Source: Chalara sp. BL73 | Taxonomy: Eukaryota > Ascomycota > Leotiomycetes > Helotiales | DNA length: 64,000 bases | Assembly (NCBI GenBank): GCA_918026815.1 | Contig: CAKJVC010000104.1 | Coordinates: 62,001-126,000 of the forward strand | Reading direction: 5' to 3' | Shown here: positions 13,845-25,962 of the stretch, one piece after another | Layout: every line of letters begins with the position of its first letter | How positions within the stretch are numbered: the first letter of the stretch is position 1 | Program-made: the position numbers and the translations under genes | Notes under the pieces: generated by a model | Seen by the model: only the letters and a program-made list of their open reading frames with translations | What the model was told of the DNA's origin: nothing | Database searches by the model: none

Positions 13845-14103
13845 TGTAACAACGCAAAAAATTACGAGCTAAAATAAAAGCATATAAAAGTGCGTACAAT
13901 AAGCTAATAATAATTACTTTATAAGTCTAAAGTACTAAAAATACAAAAACATAAAAAACAACTGTAAAAAATAAAAACAAGCCTTTATATAAACGATTCC
14001 GACTTTACCCCGTATTAGGTCTGAAACTTTTCATACCCTGATCGCCACCTTTTCTCCTGTATCATGACTTCCGTGCCGTGCTTTGGGCATACCGATTGTT
14101 ACA
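13845..14103 (-). repeat. GypsyA 5' LTR
   Basis: A 259-bp repeat of 6537-6795; TGTAAC...GTTACA termini; flanked on the right by target duplication GTTTA (14104-14108). Some positions keep G/C that are A/T in the other copy, and the reverse is also true. Confidence 0.93.
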
Positions 14104-15979
14104 GTTTAATTTAAACTTAATTATAAAATTAAACTTGTTTAAACTTTTAGTTTATTTTATTTAACAGTTTATAAATTTTTTTTATTATAAAATATTGTTT
14201 TTATTACTAAAAAATATAAATTAAAACTATTAATTTTATATTGTAAATATTATATTAAAACTTAATAAAAATAAGTTTTTTTTAAATAAAAAACAATAAA
14301 TTATTATTTTATTTTTAATTTTTTTTAAATAATTGCAAAAAAATTTCGACTATAATTTATTTAAAATTGTTTGTTTTTATTTTAATTTTACGTTACAAAT
14401 TAAAATGTTTAAATAAAAATATTTTTCGGAATTTTAATTTTAAAATTTTAAAACTTGTTAATATTTCGAACTTTATTTAAAAAAAAGTTATAAACTTTTT
14501 TATTTTTTTTAAAAAAAGTTTATTAACAAATATAAATGTAAATGTATTTTTAATAAATTGCTTATAAAAATTAATAAACTTTAAAAATACTTAAATATTT
14601 TTATAATAAATAAATATAAATTTTTTTTTACGGTTTTTACGCAAAAAAATTTTATTTTTATATTTTTAAACTTTATAATAATATTTTAAAATTTAATAGT
14701 ATTTATATTAAAACAATATTTAAAAAAATTTATATATAGTTTGTATTTTTGTAGCTTTTTAAAAATTTTATAAATTGTTTTTGTATAATTTTTAAAAAAA
14801 AAAATATATTACTAAAATAAACTATATATATTATATTAACAAAACCGATTAACGTTTAATTAATATAAATTTAAAATGTAATTAAAACGTTTAAAAATTA
14901 AAAAAAAAAAAACTAAATGCTTAAAATAACTGTATTAAATATAAAACGCTGTTTTTATTTATTATTATTTTAGTATATTTTTATAGTAAATATTAGTAAA
15001 ATTTATTTTTATTTAATATTTTACTAATTAAAAACAACAATGTTTTATTTTTAATTGTAATTTTATTTAATTTTTTGTAGTTTACGTATAATTTAAAAAA
15101 CTTGTTTTTTTAAATACAAATAAAATCGGCGTTTTTGTAAAATTAGTAAATCGGCGAATTTGTTTTTTTAATAAAATTTTTTTTTGAAAATAAATAAATA
15201 AAACTTTATAAAAATATTGTTTTTAGTTCGAAATTAATTTAGTGTTTTATTAAATAGTATTTAAATAAAATATTTACAAAAACTTTATTAAATATATTAA
15301 CGTAATTTATATATTTAAAAAAAAAATTTTTTTATTCGATATAAAATTAATTAATAAATTATTTAGTTTTTGCTAGTTTTACAAAAAAATTTAATACTAA
15401 ATATTTTAATTTAAAACGTTTTAAAAAAAATATTGCTAGTTTTTTGTAAAAAAACGTATAATTACATTAATTTGTTTTAATTAAATAAAGTTTAATATAT
15501 TAAAATTGTATACTATAAAATCGTATTAATAAAATTTCGTAATATTTTTGAAATTAATAATAACTAATTCGGTATTGTTAATTTTGTAAATAACAATTTT
15601 TTTTATTATAACTAATTAAAACTAAACGTTTTTCGATTTTTAATTATATTATATAATTAAAAAGTATTTTAAATAGTTTTGTTTTATACTGCTATTAATA
15701 AATACTTGTATTTTTTTGTATTTTTTTTAATATTAAATATTTGTACCGAAATAACTATTTGTTTTTTTTTTGCGTTTTTGTTTATTTTTTTTAATAAAAA
15801 AAGTATTAAAAACGAACTTTTTCGTTTTTTTGTTTAAATTTTAAACAATTAATAAAAATATAACTTTTTTTTGTAATTGTAATATTTTATATTAAAATGT
15901 TTAAAAAATAAATAATTTTTTTTATACCGATAATATTAAATAGTATTACGTTTATTTTTTATACTAGTATTAATAAAAC
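14104..15979 (-). mobile_element. GypsyC-1, reverse transcriptase part, minus strand
   Basis: This segment lies between GypsyA and GypsyB and is continuous with 4500-6536 and 23223-24418 once those insertions are removed. Its reverse complement around 14830-14890 matches GypsyC-2 at 34520-34600, the region just before the reverse transcriptase active-site box. Joining across GypsyA reproduces GypsyC-2 sequence near 35380, and joining across GypsyB reproduces 33310-33360. Stops and transitions throughout; no coding capacity. Confidence 0.85.
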
Positions 15980-16179
15980 TGTTATGAATAGTCACGTGAT
16001 GCATGTTATATATTACAAGGTTGTGGGTCACGTGTTCGGTTCCTATAAGCGAGCGTCACGTGCTCCATTTTTTATTAGGTTGAAAAATCGTTCAACTACA
16101 TACTTTTCTTTTTTAGTTTAGTATCGTTAAATAAAACTTTATAAATAGCTGCTTTAGCGCTTATATTGGCTTCGTGACA
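15980..16179 (+). repeat. GypsyB 5' LTR
   Basis: 200 bp, TGTTAT...GTGACA. It contains several CACGTG hexamers within GTCACGTG contexts. The left flank carries target duplication AAAAC (15975-15979). Confidence 0.93.
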
Positions 16180-16315
16180 AAATACTAAATTTATTCAACT
16201 TTATTTTTAAAAAAGAATTCAATTATACTGATTTTTTCGTTGTCGCTCGTATTTATACTACATGTACTAAGTAAATACACTAACAAAAAACCTGTTTTTA
16301 ACTTAACTTAACTTA

Positions 16316-17671
16316 CAGTGGGTGGCCATAAGTCTGTGCCCTCGGCTAATAAAACGCGTTTCTACGCGTTCTCTCCACAACCCTTTCTTCTTTAATCATG
16401 CCTCGAACGCCAGGAACACCTCGCCAGCCATTAAAAAAGCTTTCTCCTGGTAGACGAAATCGTATTATTGGTGCTAGAAAGCATAGAATTCGATAGGTCG
16501 ACATTGGAAAGAAAGAAAACGTTATGCCGTCGACTGCGCGTATAGCTGTGAAACGCGCTTTTAATCAGCTTTAAAAACATTCAGCACTACGCTTTGGAAA
16601 GCTACTTAAACTGTCTATTCGAGATTAAAAACGAATTTTTAAGGAAATAAAAAAAAATCTTAAAATTAAAGCAGCCGAATTGGTTGTGATTTGCGCTTTT
16701 CACGTTAAAAAAAAAACGATTTATCGATTTTTAAAAAAATCCGGAATACAGAAATGAAAGTGTGCAAAAAAGCTATTATTAACGGAAAAACGGACTCGTG
16801 CTAAGTTATTATAAGCTTAAACACACAATAATAAGCTTTTATTTTACTAAAAGCGTTAGCGTTAGTCTGATAAGTGTTTAATTGAACGTGGAAAAAAAAG
16901 TACGTAAAAGTTTGTGTATTGTCGGCGAAGCACGTACAAGCTGCATTACAACGATGTATTTTGCTAACAAATTACTATAAAAAAAGCATTAAAACTATAA
17001 GCTGTACAAAAAGAACTTACAAAAAGAAAATCGACTATGTTTTAAGTTTGTTTTAGCTTTGGATTCCGAACAAATTTAGTAGTTATGCACGGGGATTTTG
17101 ACTCGCCGCGAAAAAAAGTTACAGCACAGAAATACATCGAAGTCTTTGAAGAATACTTGCTAACAATACTAGATTTCGACAGTATATTTATGCAAAATAA
17201 TACTCGGATTTATACAGTACATGCAGTTTAAGAATAATTCACTAATATAAGTATCGAACTAGTCGATTAGCTTTTTTATTTTCCCGATTTTAACTTAATC
17301 GAAAACTTGTGAAAATTGCTTAAAGCTAAAATAATTGAGCTTTATCCAAAGCTTATTACTATGAAAAATAATAATACAACCAAAGAGTTTTTAATTAAAG
17401 CAGCAAAAGAAGCGTGGAAGTTGTTAAAAGAAAATATGTTGAATAAGTTAGCATTTGGCATACAAAAGCGTATCGACGCTGTAATTGCAGCAAATAGCTA
17501 GTATACTAAATACTGAACAGCTAGAATTGTATATTAGAAGTCAAATTTTATCACAGAACAACTGCTTTTAATATAATTAAGATTTGGTTGAACAATTGCA
17601 ACTAGTAGTTGAAGGAAGGAGGGGATATTAGTGCTGACTAATTGAGGGCACAGACTTATGGCCACATACTG
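16316..17671 (+). mobile_element. Tc1/mariner DNA transposon inside GypsyB
   Basis: The termini are near-perfect inverted repeats of 28 bp: the left end reads CAGTGGGTGGCCATAAG and the right end, on the other strand, CAGTATGTGGCCATAAG, with two mismatches overall. TA is duplicated at 16314-16315 and 17672-17673, as expected of Tc1/mariner. The interior encodes a degenerate transposase. Its base composition is visibly less AT-rich than the host GypsyB, so it probably arrived later and escaped most of the hypermutation. Confidence 0.95.
16398..17501 (+). pseudogene. Tc1-like transposase, degenerate
   Basis: ATG at 16398 opens MPRTPGTPRQPLKKLSPGRR, typical of the N-terminal region before the helix-turn-helix of fungal Tc1 transposases, but the frame meets a stop (TAG) after about 32 codons and more after that. 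Downstream traces include a segment resembling the second catalytic Asp region (about 17170-17230) and a DFNLIENL block near 17290 matching the family P-D-x-N-P-I-E-N box that carries the last acidic catalytic residue. The final 61-codon open part ends at 17501. Not functional as it stands. Confidence 0.85.
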
Positions 17672-18842
17672 TAACTTAACTTGATTTGCTTACGGATATT
17701 TTACACTTTACTCGACTTAATATTTGACTAAATTCGACCCGAAACTCGACTTATTTAATACTTAATACTTAATACTTGTTTCGAAAAATAGTTCGTTTTC
17801 GCAGTAAATTAAACACGAACCGACAAGTTATTTTTACGTTTAAAAAACTAAAAAATAAGTTTTTGCTTGTTTAATTGCTTAATTGTAAAAATATAAAAAA
17901 TATAAAAAAGTTTACAAATAAAAAGCTTTTTAAAACTGTACTTACAATTAGCGATATAATTGTTAAATAAAAAAATAAAATATTTGCTACTAAAGTTAAA
18001 ATAGTTACGTATAACAATTGTATTGCTACATTTAAAAAACTTGCAAAAAGCGTATAAACTAAACTAAATCAAAAACAAATTATTATTAATTATTTAAAAA
18101 ATACTTGTTTAAAGCTTATATCGAAAATTTTTTAATATTTACGTCGTTTTATAGCGGTTTTTAATTTTAATTTATTAAATAAAAAAAAAATACGTTATTT
18201 AATACATAAAAACTGCAAATTAAAAAAAAATTTAAAGTTAATAAAAATTATTTTAATAATAAAAAGTTAAAAATGTTTTATGTATTTAAACGTATAGCAA
18301 ATAATATTTAAAAACACTTTAAAGCATAATACAATATAAACGAAAATTAGTTTGCAACTATTAACGAAATAATCGATTACTTAAAAATAATTTATACAAA
18401 TTTGTTTAAACTGCAAAACGTTTGTAGTTCGTTTTGCCGATTAACTATAAAAGCAAATTAAACGTTTTCGAAGTTTTATACGTTATTTTTGCATTTTGCA
18501 AAAAAAGCTTAAATTTTTAGTTTAAAATAAAAATTCGAACTTTATAAAAAACTTATAGTTAATTTGTAAATAGTTATAGTTTTAGTAATCGATATACTAG
18601 CAACGTACAAAAAAGTAGCTAACAAATGTTTGTTAATTAATTAAATTTTAAAAAAAGCAAAAAATCGTACGAATTGTTTTAATAAATTAAAACTTTTATT
18701 ACTAGTTGTTACAGTTAAAAAAACATTTGAAAAAACTCGTATAGTATTTGTTTTTAAAATCGAACTATTTATTTTTTAAGCTTTTTGTGTTTTATTAATT
18801 TTTAAAAACGCTAAACATATATTCGAATGTTTAGATAAACAG

Positions 18843-18884
18843 TGTTTTTTTTATAAAAAAGTTAATTATTTTTCGTACAATTGC
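18843..18884 (+). pseudogene. GypsyB gag zinc-knuckle relic
   Basis: Fourteen codons keep CCHC spacing (C-x2-C-x4-H-x4-C) but read C-x2-Y-x4-Y-x4-C: the second Cys and the His are both Tyr. Each needs a single G-to-A or C-to-T change. This marks the end of gag in the plus-strand element. Confidence 0.7.
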
Positions 18885-20100
18885 TTCGTAAAAAAAAAGA
18901 AAGTCGCAACTATAAAAAAAACTAATAAAAAAGCAGTTTAAAATACAAAATCGAAAAACGTTTAATTTTAAAAAAAAACTTTTTTTTAAAGTTATATAAT
19001 ATTAATTTAAATATAAATTTAAACTAATTAATAAAAAAAATTAGTTTAATTTTATTTTGTATTATTAGCCGCAATAAAATTAGTATTAAATTGTTTACAT
19101 TTATTAATACGAAAACAAATAGTTATATATTTATAAATAGTAAATTTGCAAATTTAGTTTGTTAATATTTAAATTTGTAACATTAGCAATTTTTTTACTT
19201 AAAAAAGTTTGTAAAATATAATAAAAAAAGCTAAATCGTTGTTACAGATTATTTTGTTTTAAATTTGTAAATAAAAAGCCGTTTAAACTGCAATACGCTA
19301 TTTATAATTACTTTTTTTAAAAACAAAAACATAATATTAAAAAAAGTATAATATACTTAAAACAAAATGCTAGTCGATTGTACTAATTACAGTTTAATAT
19401 AGTTTAAAAATTAAAAACAAAAAAAAACTTAAAACAATACAATTGTAACAAAAAAAAAAAATTTATTAGTTTTTGTAAACGCACGTTATTAACAAAACGC
19501 TATACAAAAAAATTAATTGTTAAATAACTTTTAAAAATCGAAAATATTACTAAAAAAAACCGCTAATATTTAAAAACAAAATTAAAAAAATAGTTATTAA
19601 AAAATAAATCGAGTATTATCGAGTATTGTTTAACTAGTTTATATATTTGTTATAATTTGTAAAATAAAACAATTTGTTATAACAATCGATATTGCTAGTA
19701 TTTCGGCTTTTGCGTTTTATTTTAATTTAAAAAAAAAAAAAAACACTTTGTTTATTATTAGTTTATTCGAAATTAATTATTTAATAAATAATTTGTAAAA
19801 AAACTTAGTTTTAAAGTAAAAAACCGAAAAATTTAAACTCGTTTAGTTATAATGTATTTTTTTTTGTAATATTAAAAGTATATTAATATATTTTCGAAAA
19901 TAATATTTAATAAACTATTGTTGTATTGCTTGTATAATTACAAAATTGTATTTAAAAACTTTATCGACAAAAAAAAGCTAAGCTATAGCTTTTTACGCAA
20001 CTTATTTATACAAAAACTGTAAAAAATAAAAAGATTTTTAGTTAAAAACTTAAAAAAAAAATTTATTAAAACTAGTTAATTTTTTTTTGCAATTTTTGTA

Positions 20101-20640
20101 TTGTTTATTTTAAAGTTTAACGAAAAATTACAGTTTTATATCGATTTTTGTAAATTTAATAACTTAACTGTAAAAAACCGATATTTTTTACTGTTAATTA
20201 AAAAAACATTAAAAAAATTAAACAAAACAAAAATTTTTACTAAGCTAAATATTCGACAAACGTTTTACTATATTCGAATAAATTTTAAATTTAAAAAACT
20301 AACAACGTTTCGAATTTGTTATAACTTGTACAAATACAAAATATTGTTTAAAAAACTAACAAACAAGTTTGCAATATACTAAAAGTATATAAACGACATA
20401 TTATTTAAATATTTAAATAATTTTTGTACAATTTACTTAAATAATATTTTAATTTATTCGGAAAATTTCGCAAAATATAAAATATATATAAAAACAATAC
20501 TAAAATATTTACAAAAAACTAATTTGCAAATCGATATTTACAAATTCGAATTTAATATTACTTATACTAAATATTTGAAATTTATTGTATTTATAAAAAA
20601 CATTAAAATAAATTTAACAAAAATAAACGTAATACAAAAG
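20101..20640 (+). pseudogene. GypsyB reverse transcriptase fragment
   Basis: A 93-codon open stretch (20101-20382; the first codon is TTG, so it is not a real start) reads the gypsy core YIDFCKFNNLTVKNRYF...TKIFTKLNIRQTFYYIRI. In the same frame past a stop, 20434-20445 reads YLNN followed by ILIYSENF, where active enzymes have YLDD: both catalytic aspartates are Asn. The sequence continues into a recognisable thumb/RNase H linker (KYLKFIVF...). Dead. Confidence 0.88.
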
Positions 20641-23017
20641 TAAAAACTTTTTATAACTGTTAAAAACGTACAGTTATTTTTAAAGTTTTGTAATTTTTAC
20701 AAGCGTTTTATTAACAATTATAAACGTATATTTAAATTGTTAACGTTATTTATAATTAAAAGCAACTTGTATATATAAAACAAAACTTGTTAAAAAATAT
20801 TTAAAAAGCTTAAAAATACTATACTAACAACGTTTATTTTACAGTATTACAATTTTAATTTCGAAATAATAATCGAAATTAACGTATCGAATAAAATAAT
20901 AAAAAAAATGTTATTTTAATAAAATTTAATTATAAAACTTTAGTATTTTATAGTATACTTTACAAAAATTATATAAACAGCCGAAATTAATTACAATATT
21001 TATAATAAAAAAATGCTTGTAATTATAAAAACTATTAAAAAATAAAAATCAAAACTGCAAAAAATACAAACAACAGTTTTTTTCAAAATATTTTCGAATT
21101 ATAAAGTATTAAAATATTTTATAACAACTAAAAAACTGTCGGCTAAACAAGTTTAATAAATCGAACTGTTTTTACGGTATAATTACAAATTTATATATCG
21201 AAAAAAAAAAACTAATTTACAAGTTAACGTATTAAGTCAAAAATATAAAAACGTAAAAACACAAAAAAAAACTATTATTAAGTATCGAATATAATTAATA
21301 ATTTTTCGCTTTAAAATAAATAAAGCTATTATTACAAATTTGCAATTAGTTGTAATTAAAAAACTACTGAAATACAATAGTGCATAACTAATATCGGCGA
21401 TTTTGAAAATTAATTGTATATTTGTAAATTTAAAAAAATTACAAAAAAAAACTAAATTTAAAAATAATACTTAATTAATAAAAAAAAAATTGCTATTACA
21501 GCTAAATAAACTGTATATATTTAACGAAATGTTAAACTAATTAATACTTTTACAAATTGTAATAATTAAAAAAACTTATAATAAATTTGTAATAAACTAT
21601 TTAAAACAAACAAAATTAATTTAGTTTTTAAAAGCTCGATATAACTAAGCTAATTTAGTAAATAATATTATTCGATATTGCTTTAACTATTATATATACT
21701 GTAAAGTTTATATACTTAAAAATAAAAAGTTTAAATTACTATATTAGTTACTAGTTTTTAATCGACTTTAGCAATACTTTACAATAAATTTCAAAAAGTA
21801 TTTTAAAAACAAAAATAGTTACAATATAATAACTATTTTTGTAAATCGACTAAAAAAACGCTTAATATTAATATTTGTAAAAAACACAATTACAGTAAAA
21901 TAGTTAGCTTTTTTGTTTTTTATACACGTTATATAATATATAAAAATCTCGAATTTAATAATTTTAAATCGAAACTTTTAATTTGTATTTAATTTTTAAA
22001 ACGAGTTTTGCGAACAGTTGCAAATTAAAATTAAACTATCGACTGTAAATTACTTTTAAATTAATAAATAAACAAAAATTGTAAATTAGTATTTTAATTA
22101 AAAACTACGGCTATACGTAAATTATTATTAAAATAATTAAAACAAATAAGTTTTTATTATTAACTTGCAACAAGCTTTATTTTTATATGCAATAACAAGC
22201 TAATTTTTATTTTTTACGAAACGTAATTATAAAACTTGTACGTTATTCGACTAAAAATTACTTGTAACAAAAAACTTAGCTAAAAAACGTTTAAATAAAA
22301 AAAAAGCTAAAATATTGTTATTAAAACTTTACAAGTTATAAAATATTGCAAAAAACAATATAAAAATATTTCAAAAACGATATATTAAACAAACTAACAA
22401 ATATCGACAAAAACTTAATTTTAAAGTAAAAAATTCAATATAAATTATAACTAAAAATTAAAAAAACTACCGGCTTAGTTGTAAACTAACAAATTAAATA
22501 AAAAAACTTTTTAAAATACTCGAAATAGTAAACTATTTGTACAAGTTAAAACTATTGCCGACTATAAAAGTTCATTTTGTTTTTTATACAAAAAAACTGC
22601 AAAAAACTGCCGACAATTTATTGTTTAGCTAAATTAACTTAAATTTACTTTTTGTTATTGTTAATAATTATAAAAAGTACAAAATAAAAAAAGTTTTGAC
22701 AGTTTGTATAATTCGCAAAAAGCTAAAATATCGAATTAAGTAAAAAAAATAAAATAAAAATTTTGAATAGTATTTTACGGCTACGTTAGTTAATAGCGTT
22801 ACAGCTTTTAAAACGTTTTATAACACGTATCCGAAACAATTTAAACTATTTGTAAATTTGCAATACTAGCTAAATTGCGCCGAAAAAAACGAGTTTTCAG
22901 AATCCCGTAAAAATAATAATCGGCTTGCTAACTGAAAAAAGATATTAAAACTGTTGTACGTGTAAAAAGCGAGCTATTACAAAACTTAAAAACGAGCTTT
23001 TTTCGAAAAAAAAAGCA

Positions 23018-23217
23018 TGTTATAAATGGTCACGTGATGCATGTTACATGTTACAAAGTTGTAAGTTACGTGTTCGGTTTTTATAAGCGAGCGTTACGTG
23101 CTTTATTCTTTATTAGGTTAAGGAATCGTTCAATTACATACTTTTCTTTTTTAGTTTAGTATCGTCGAATAGAACTTTATGAATAGCTGCTTTAGCGCCT
23201 ATATTGGCTTCGTGACA
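23018..23217 (+). repeat. GypsyB 3' LTR
   Basis: 200 bp, the direct repeat of 15980-16179. Right flank AAAAC (23218-23222) completes the target duplication. It contains GTCACGTG near its start. Confidence 0.93.
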
Positions 23218-23222
23218 AAAAC

Positions 23223-24418
23223 TGCGATTCGTTTTATTTAAAATACTTTTTATGTTTTTTTAACTATTTTTTAAAATAAAATATTAAACCGGCGTTTTTA
23301 ATTCGGTTGTAAATATAAAAATATTAGTATTTTTTCGAAAGTTTTTTATAGTTTTTTTAATCGAACTACTAAAATTGCTAATAATCTTTTTCGCGCTTTT
23401 TATTTTTTAAGTTAAAAATACAAACTTTTTTCGATTTTTAAATTTTTTTTATAATATAAAATATTTATTTTTAAATTATTTTTAAGTTTTTCGAATAATA
23501 TATATTATTTACGATTTTTAGTTTTTTTTCGAACGTTTTTAAATACATTACAAAAGCTTTTATTAATTAGTTTTTTTGCTGTTTAACGTTTTTTAGTTTA
23601 TTAGCTATACTTAGTTTTCGATTATTTTTATTTATAAATAAATTATAAAAAAAACTATAAACTTTTTTTATATATTATTGCCGACTTTTATTTCGTTTTA
23701 TTAGTATATTAAAAATAAAAATACAATAGTTTATTTTTTGCGTATTATTGAAAAATTAATAATTTTTGGTTGTTTTAAAACAGTGTTTTGCAGTTAAAAC
23801 AAAAAGCCGTACTTTTAATAAAGTTTTTTTTTGAAATTAAATAAATTTTTAAGTTTTAGTACTAGTAACTAAAAAAATTGTTAATGTTTAAACTTGTTTT
23901 TAAATTTTGTTTTGTTTAAAAACATTTTACCGATATACTAACAATGTTTTATTTTAGTTTTTTTTCGAAATTACTTAAATTACGTAATTGCTTTTTTTAA
24001 AAGAATAATTTTTTAAATTTTTTAAGATTTTTAGTAGTATTGTTTATTTTTTTAAATTTTTGCTTTTTGCGTTGTTTTGTTTAACATTTTTTTTTTTTTA
24101 AAAGTTTTGCTATAATAAATAATTCGCGAATTAATATATTTTATATATTTATAACAACGTTGTTTTTTTGCTGTTTTTAAAGCGTTTTGTTTTTAATTTT
24201 TTTCGAATATTAATTTTTTTTAAATTTTCTGCGTACACAAATTGTACTAGTAATTGCGAATAAGTTAAAACTCAAGTTTTTTATAAAAAATCGAATAATA
24301 AATCGACAAATTGTAAAAACAAAATTAGCTGTTTTTTTTTTTTCGGACACTATAGCGTTTTTAGTATAATACTTTTTTGATTCGTGCCGAATTATATTTT
24401 GTAACGTAAAATTTAAAA
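23223..24418 (-). mobile_element. GypsyC-1, gag side, minus strand
   Basis: Reading leftwards from the LTR at 24419-24621, this is the 5' internal region. A minus-strand 78-codon stretch (24210-24446) is similar over most of its length to the first open stretch of GypsyC-2 (32062-32289), including the shared FVFT-x2-RFI-x-RFF-x-KNL pattern. It continues through the GypsyB insertion point to 15979. Confidence 0.85.
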
Positions 24419-24621
24419 TGTAAAGTACTAAAATAAAATAGCACAAATTAACTGCAATTAATACGAAAACTAATTTTTACTTTTTTTACTACGTCCCGAG
24501 TTTTTTATTTATACTCTCCGAACTTTTAGCGACTTTTTACGTGCTTATACATGCCAAGGCTCAGTGCTTTTACCGAGCCCCCTTCAGTGCCTCTTAGCAC
24601 GTGACATCCTAGCGCCTAACA
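24419..24621 (-). repeat. GypsyC-1 5' LTR
   Basis: 203 bp, the same length as the GypsyC-2 LTRs and clearly similar in reverse complement (TGTTAGGCGCTAGGATGTCA at its start on the minus strand). It keeps more G/C than the GypsyC-2 right LTR at several positions. The expected duplication would be TTTTA (24622-24626), but the partner end was not found. Confidence 0.9.
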
Positions 24622-25951
24622 TTTTATTTAGTTTACTAATTTTTTGTATATAGCTTTGTTAGCTAAATATAGCGCGTCGACATTTTTTATAGTATTTTTA
24701 CAATTTAATATATACGTTTTGTACAAAAACAATAAAAATTTTAAATGTAATTTATAGTTTTAGTTTACAAGTAAAAATCGTTAATTACAAATAATTAAAA
24801 TATATATACTAAATATAAATTTACAGGTAATACAGTTATAAAATACTGAAAATATATTAATAAAAGCAATGCGCTAAAGAAAAACAAGCAAAAAAACTTT
24901 TAACAGTTAAAATTACAAAAATTACAAAATTAACAGTTATAGATTAATTTTTTACAATTTCGTAATATTAACTATAAATCGGAAAATGAATTTTTTAATA
25001 TTATAATAGTAATTAATACAACTATTTTCGGAATATTTATTGATTGTAATATAAATAGTTGGAACTTTAGCCGGCCGAACGTAAATACAGTATTAACAAT
25101 TTATAGGTTTTTTTTCTAACTATGTAATTTAATAATGTTTTTAGATTTAAAAAACGATTTGTATTAACAAATCGATTTAAATATAAAACGAAATTTCGAA
25201 AAATTAATATAATAACTAAAACAATTATAACAGCTGTAAAATAAACTAAAAGAGCAAATTTCAGATTTAATACAGCTTGCCACTTAAAGAAATTATAATT
25301 TAAGTAAATAATAAGAAAAAGCTTCAAAAAGAGGCTAATAAGCAAAGTGAATCCGACTTTAAAGCAAATAGGAATAAGTATACTTTACAGGATGTAAAAA
25401 ATGTATAGAAAGCTATGACAGGAAAAGTTGCTAAAAAAGAAAAAAAAAAAAAAATATTTCTTAAAGATATATTCTAAAGCTTACAAGTATTTTTACGGGC
25501 GCTTTACAAAAAGCCTGCAAGTATACTAGGCTGTAACAGCAGATGCATGCGAAATGCAAGCTGTTTTGGCCTGTGATTGCGATTTTAGGGGTTTTTACGG
25601 GTTCTTTACAGGCTCGTTACAGGCGGTGTCGCATTCTAGTAGGGGTGCGGAACATGTTTAGGCATAATTCTAAACTAACCCCTAGGGGTCAGTGTAGCCG
25701 TACCCCTAGCGTTTCACTGGCTTCCTTTTTGCTCCTAACAAATGGTTTTTTTTTTGGAATTTTAAAACAAAATATATTAGTCAAATTGTTATAAAAATTC
25801 CAGTAATGTATAAAACTAAGTACACTTGAACAAGGACTTTACAATCACTGAAACCGTAGTACTACAATTTTTAGATTGTAAGCCTGTAAAATTCCGCTGC
25901 AGATCCCGAAGAACAACAGCAGTCGAAATTGGGCTCCTCCAGCACCACACC
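24622..25951. other. AT-rich to mixed intergenic DNA, no supported gene
   Basis: The left part (to about 25500) is AT-rich with traces of an unidentified degraded reading frame on the plus strand and a chance 92-codon Leu/Ile-rich minus frame at 25067-25345. From 25500 composition becomes normal. A tight palindromic knot lies at 25680-25711 (ACCCCTAGGGGT followed 12 bp later by ACCCCTAG), a possible end of a DNA element. Short open frames at 25543-25794 and 25816-26083 show no family resemblance. Confidence 0.4.
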
Positions 25952-25962
25952 TCGGCGGCCGA
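25952..25962. promoter_or_regulatory. Exact TCGG-N3-CCGA motif upstream of NTF2-like gene
   Basis: TCGGCGGCCGA, an exact match to the palindromic motif reported for ETP-cluster Zn2Cys6 regulators (SirZ/GliZ type). It lies about 195 bp before the start codon of the gene at 26157. It is the only one of the sites lying outside the main gene island. Confidence 0.6.

Larger units (their letters stand above)
6537..14103 (-). mobile_element. GypsyA, full-length Ty3/gypsy LTR retrotransposon, mutated
   Basis: Two 259-bp LTRs (6537-6795 and 13845-14103), each running TGTAAC...GTTACA, bound 7.05 kb of internal DNA. The 5-bp target duplication GTTTA is present on both outer sides (6532-6536 and 14104-14108). 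Coding traces are on the minus strand in the order gag zinc knuckle (about 12.2 kb) then reverse transcriptase (about 10.6-11.1 kb), so the element reads right to left and 13845-14103 is its 5' LTR. A purine-rich run on the minus strand (about 6798-6815) abuts the 3' LTR, as expected of a polypurine tract. The element is dead: stops everywhere and altered catalytic residues. It sits inside GypsyC-1. Confidence 0.95.
15980..23217 (+). mobile_element. GypsyB, full-length Ty3/gypsy LTR retrotransposon, mutated
   Basis: 200-bp LTRs at 15980-16179 and 23018-23217 (TGTTAT...GTGACA) enclose the element. The 5-bp target duplication AAAAC is at 15975-15979 and 23218-23222. Plus-strand coding traces are in gypsy order: gag zinc knuckle (18843-18884), then reverse transcriptase (20101-20445). 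A Tc1/mariner element (16316-17671) has inserted between the 5' LTR and gag. The two LTRs differ at 23 of 200 positions, all transitions. The element is dead and itself lies inside GypsyC-1. Confidence 0.95.

Noticed and set aside
1..24000. AT-rich blocks as mitochondrial or plastid-like DNA
   Set aside because: They contain nuclear-type gypsy LTR elements with target duplications and transition-only decay.
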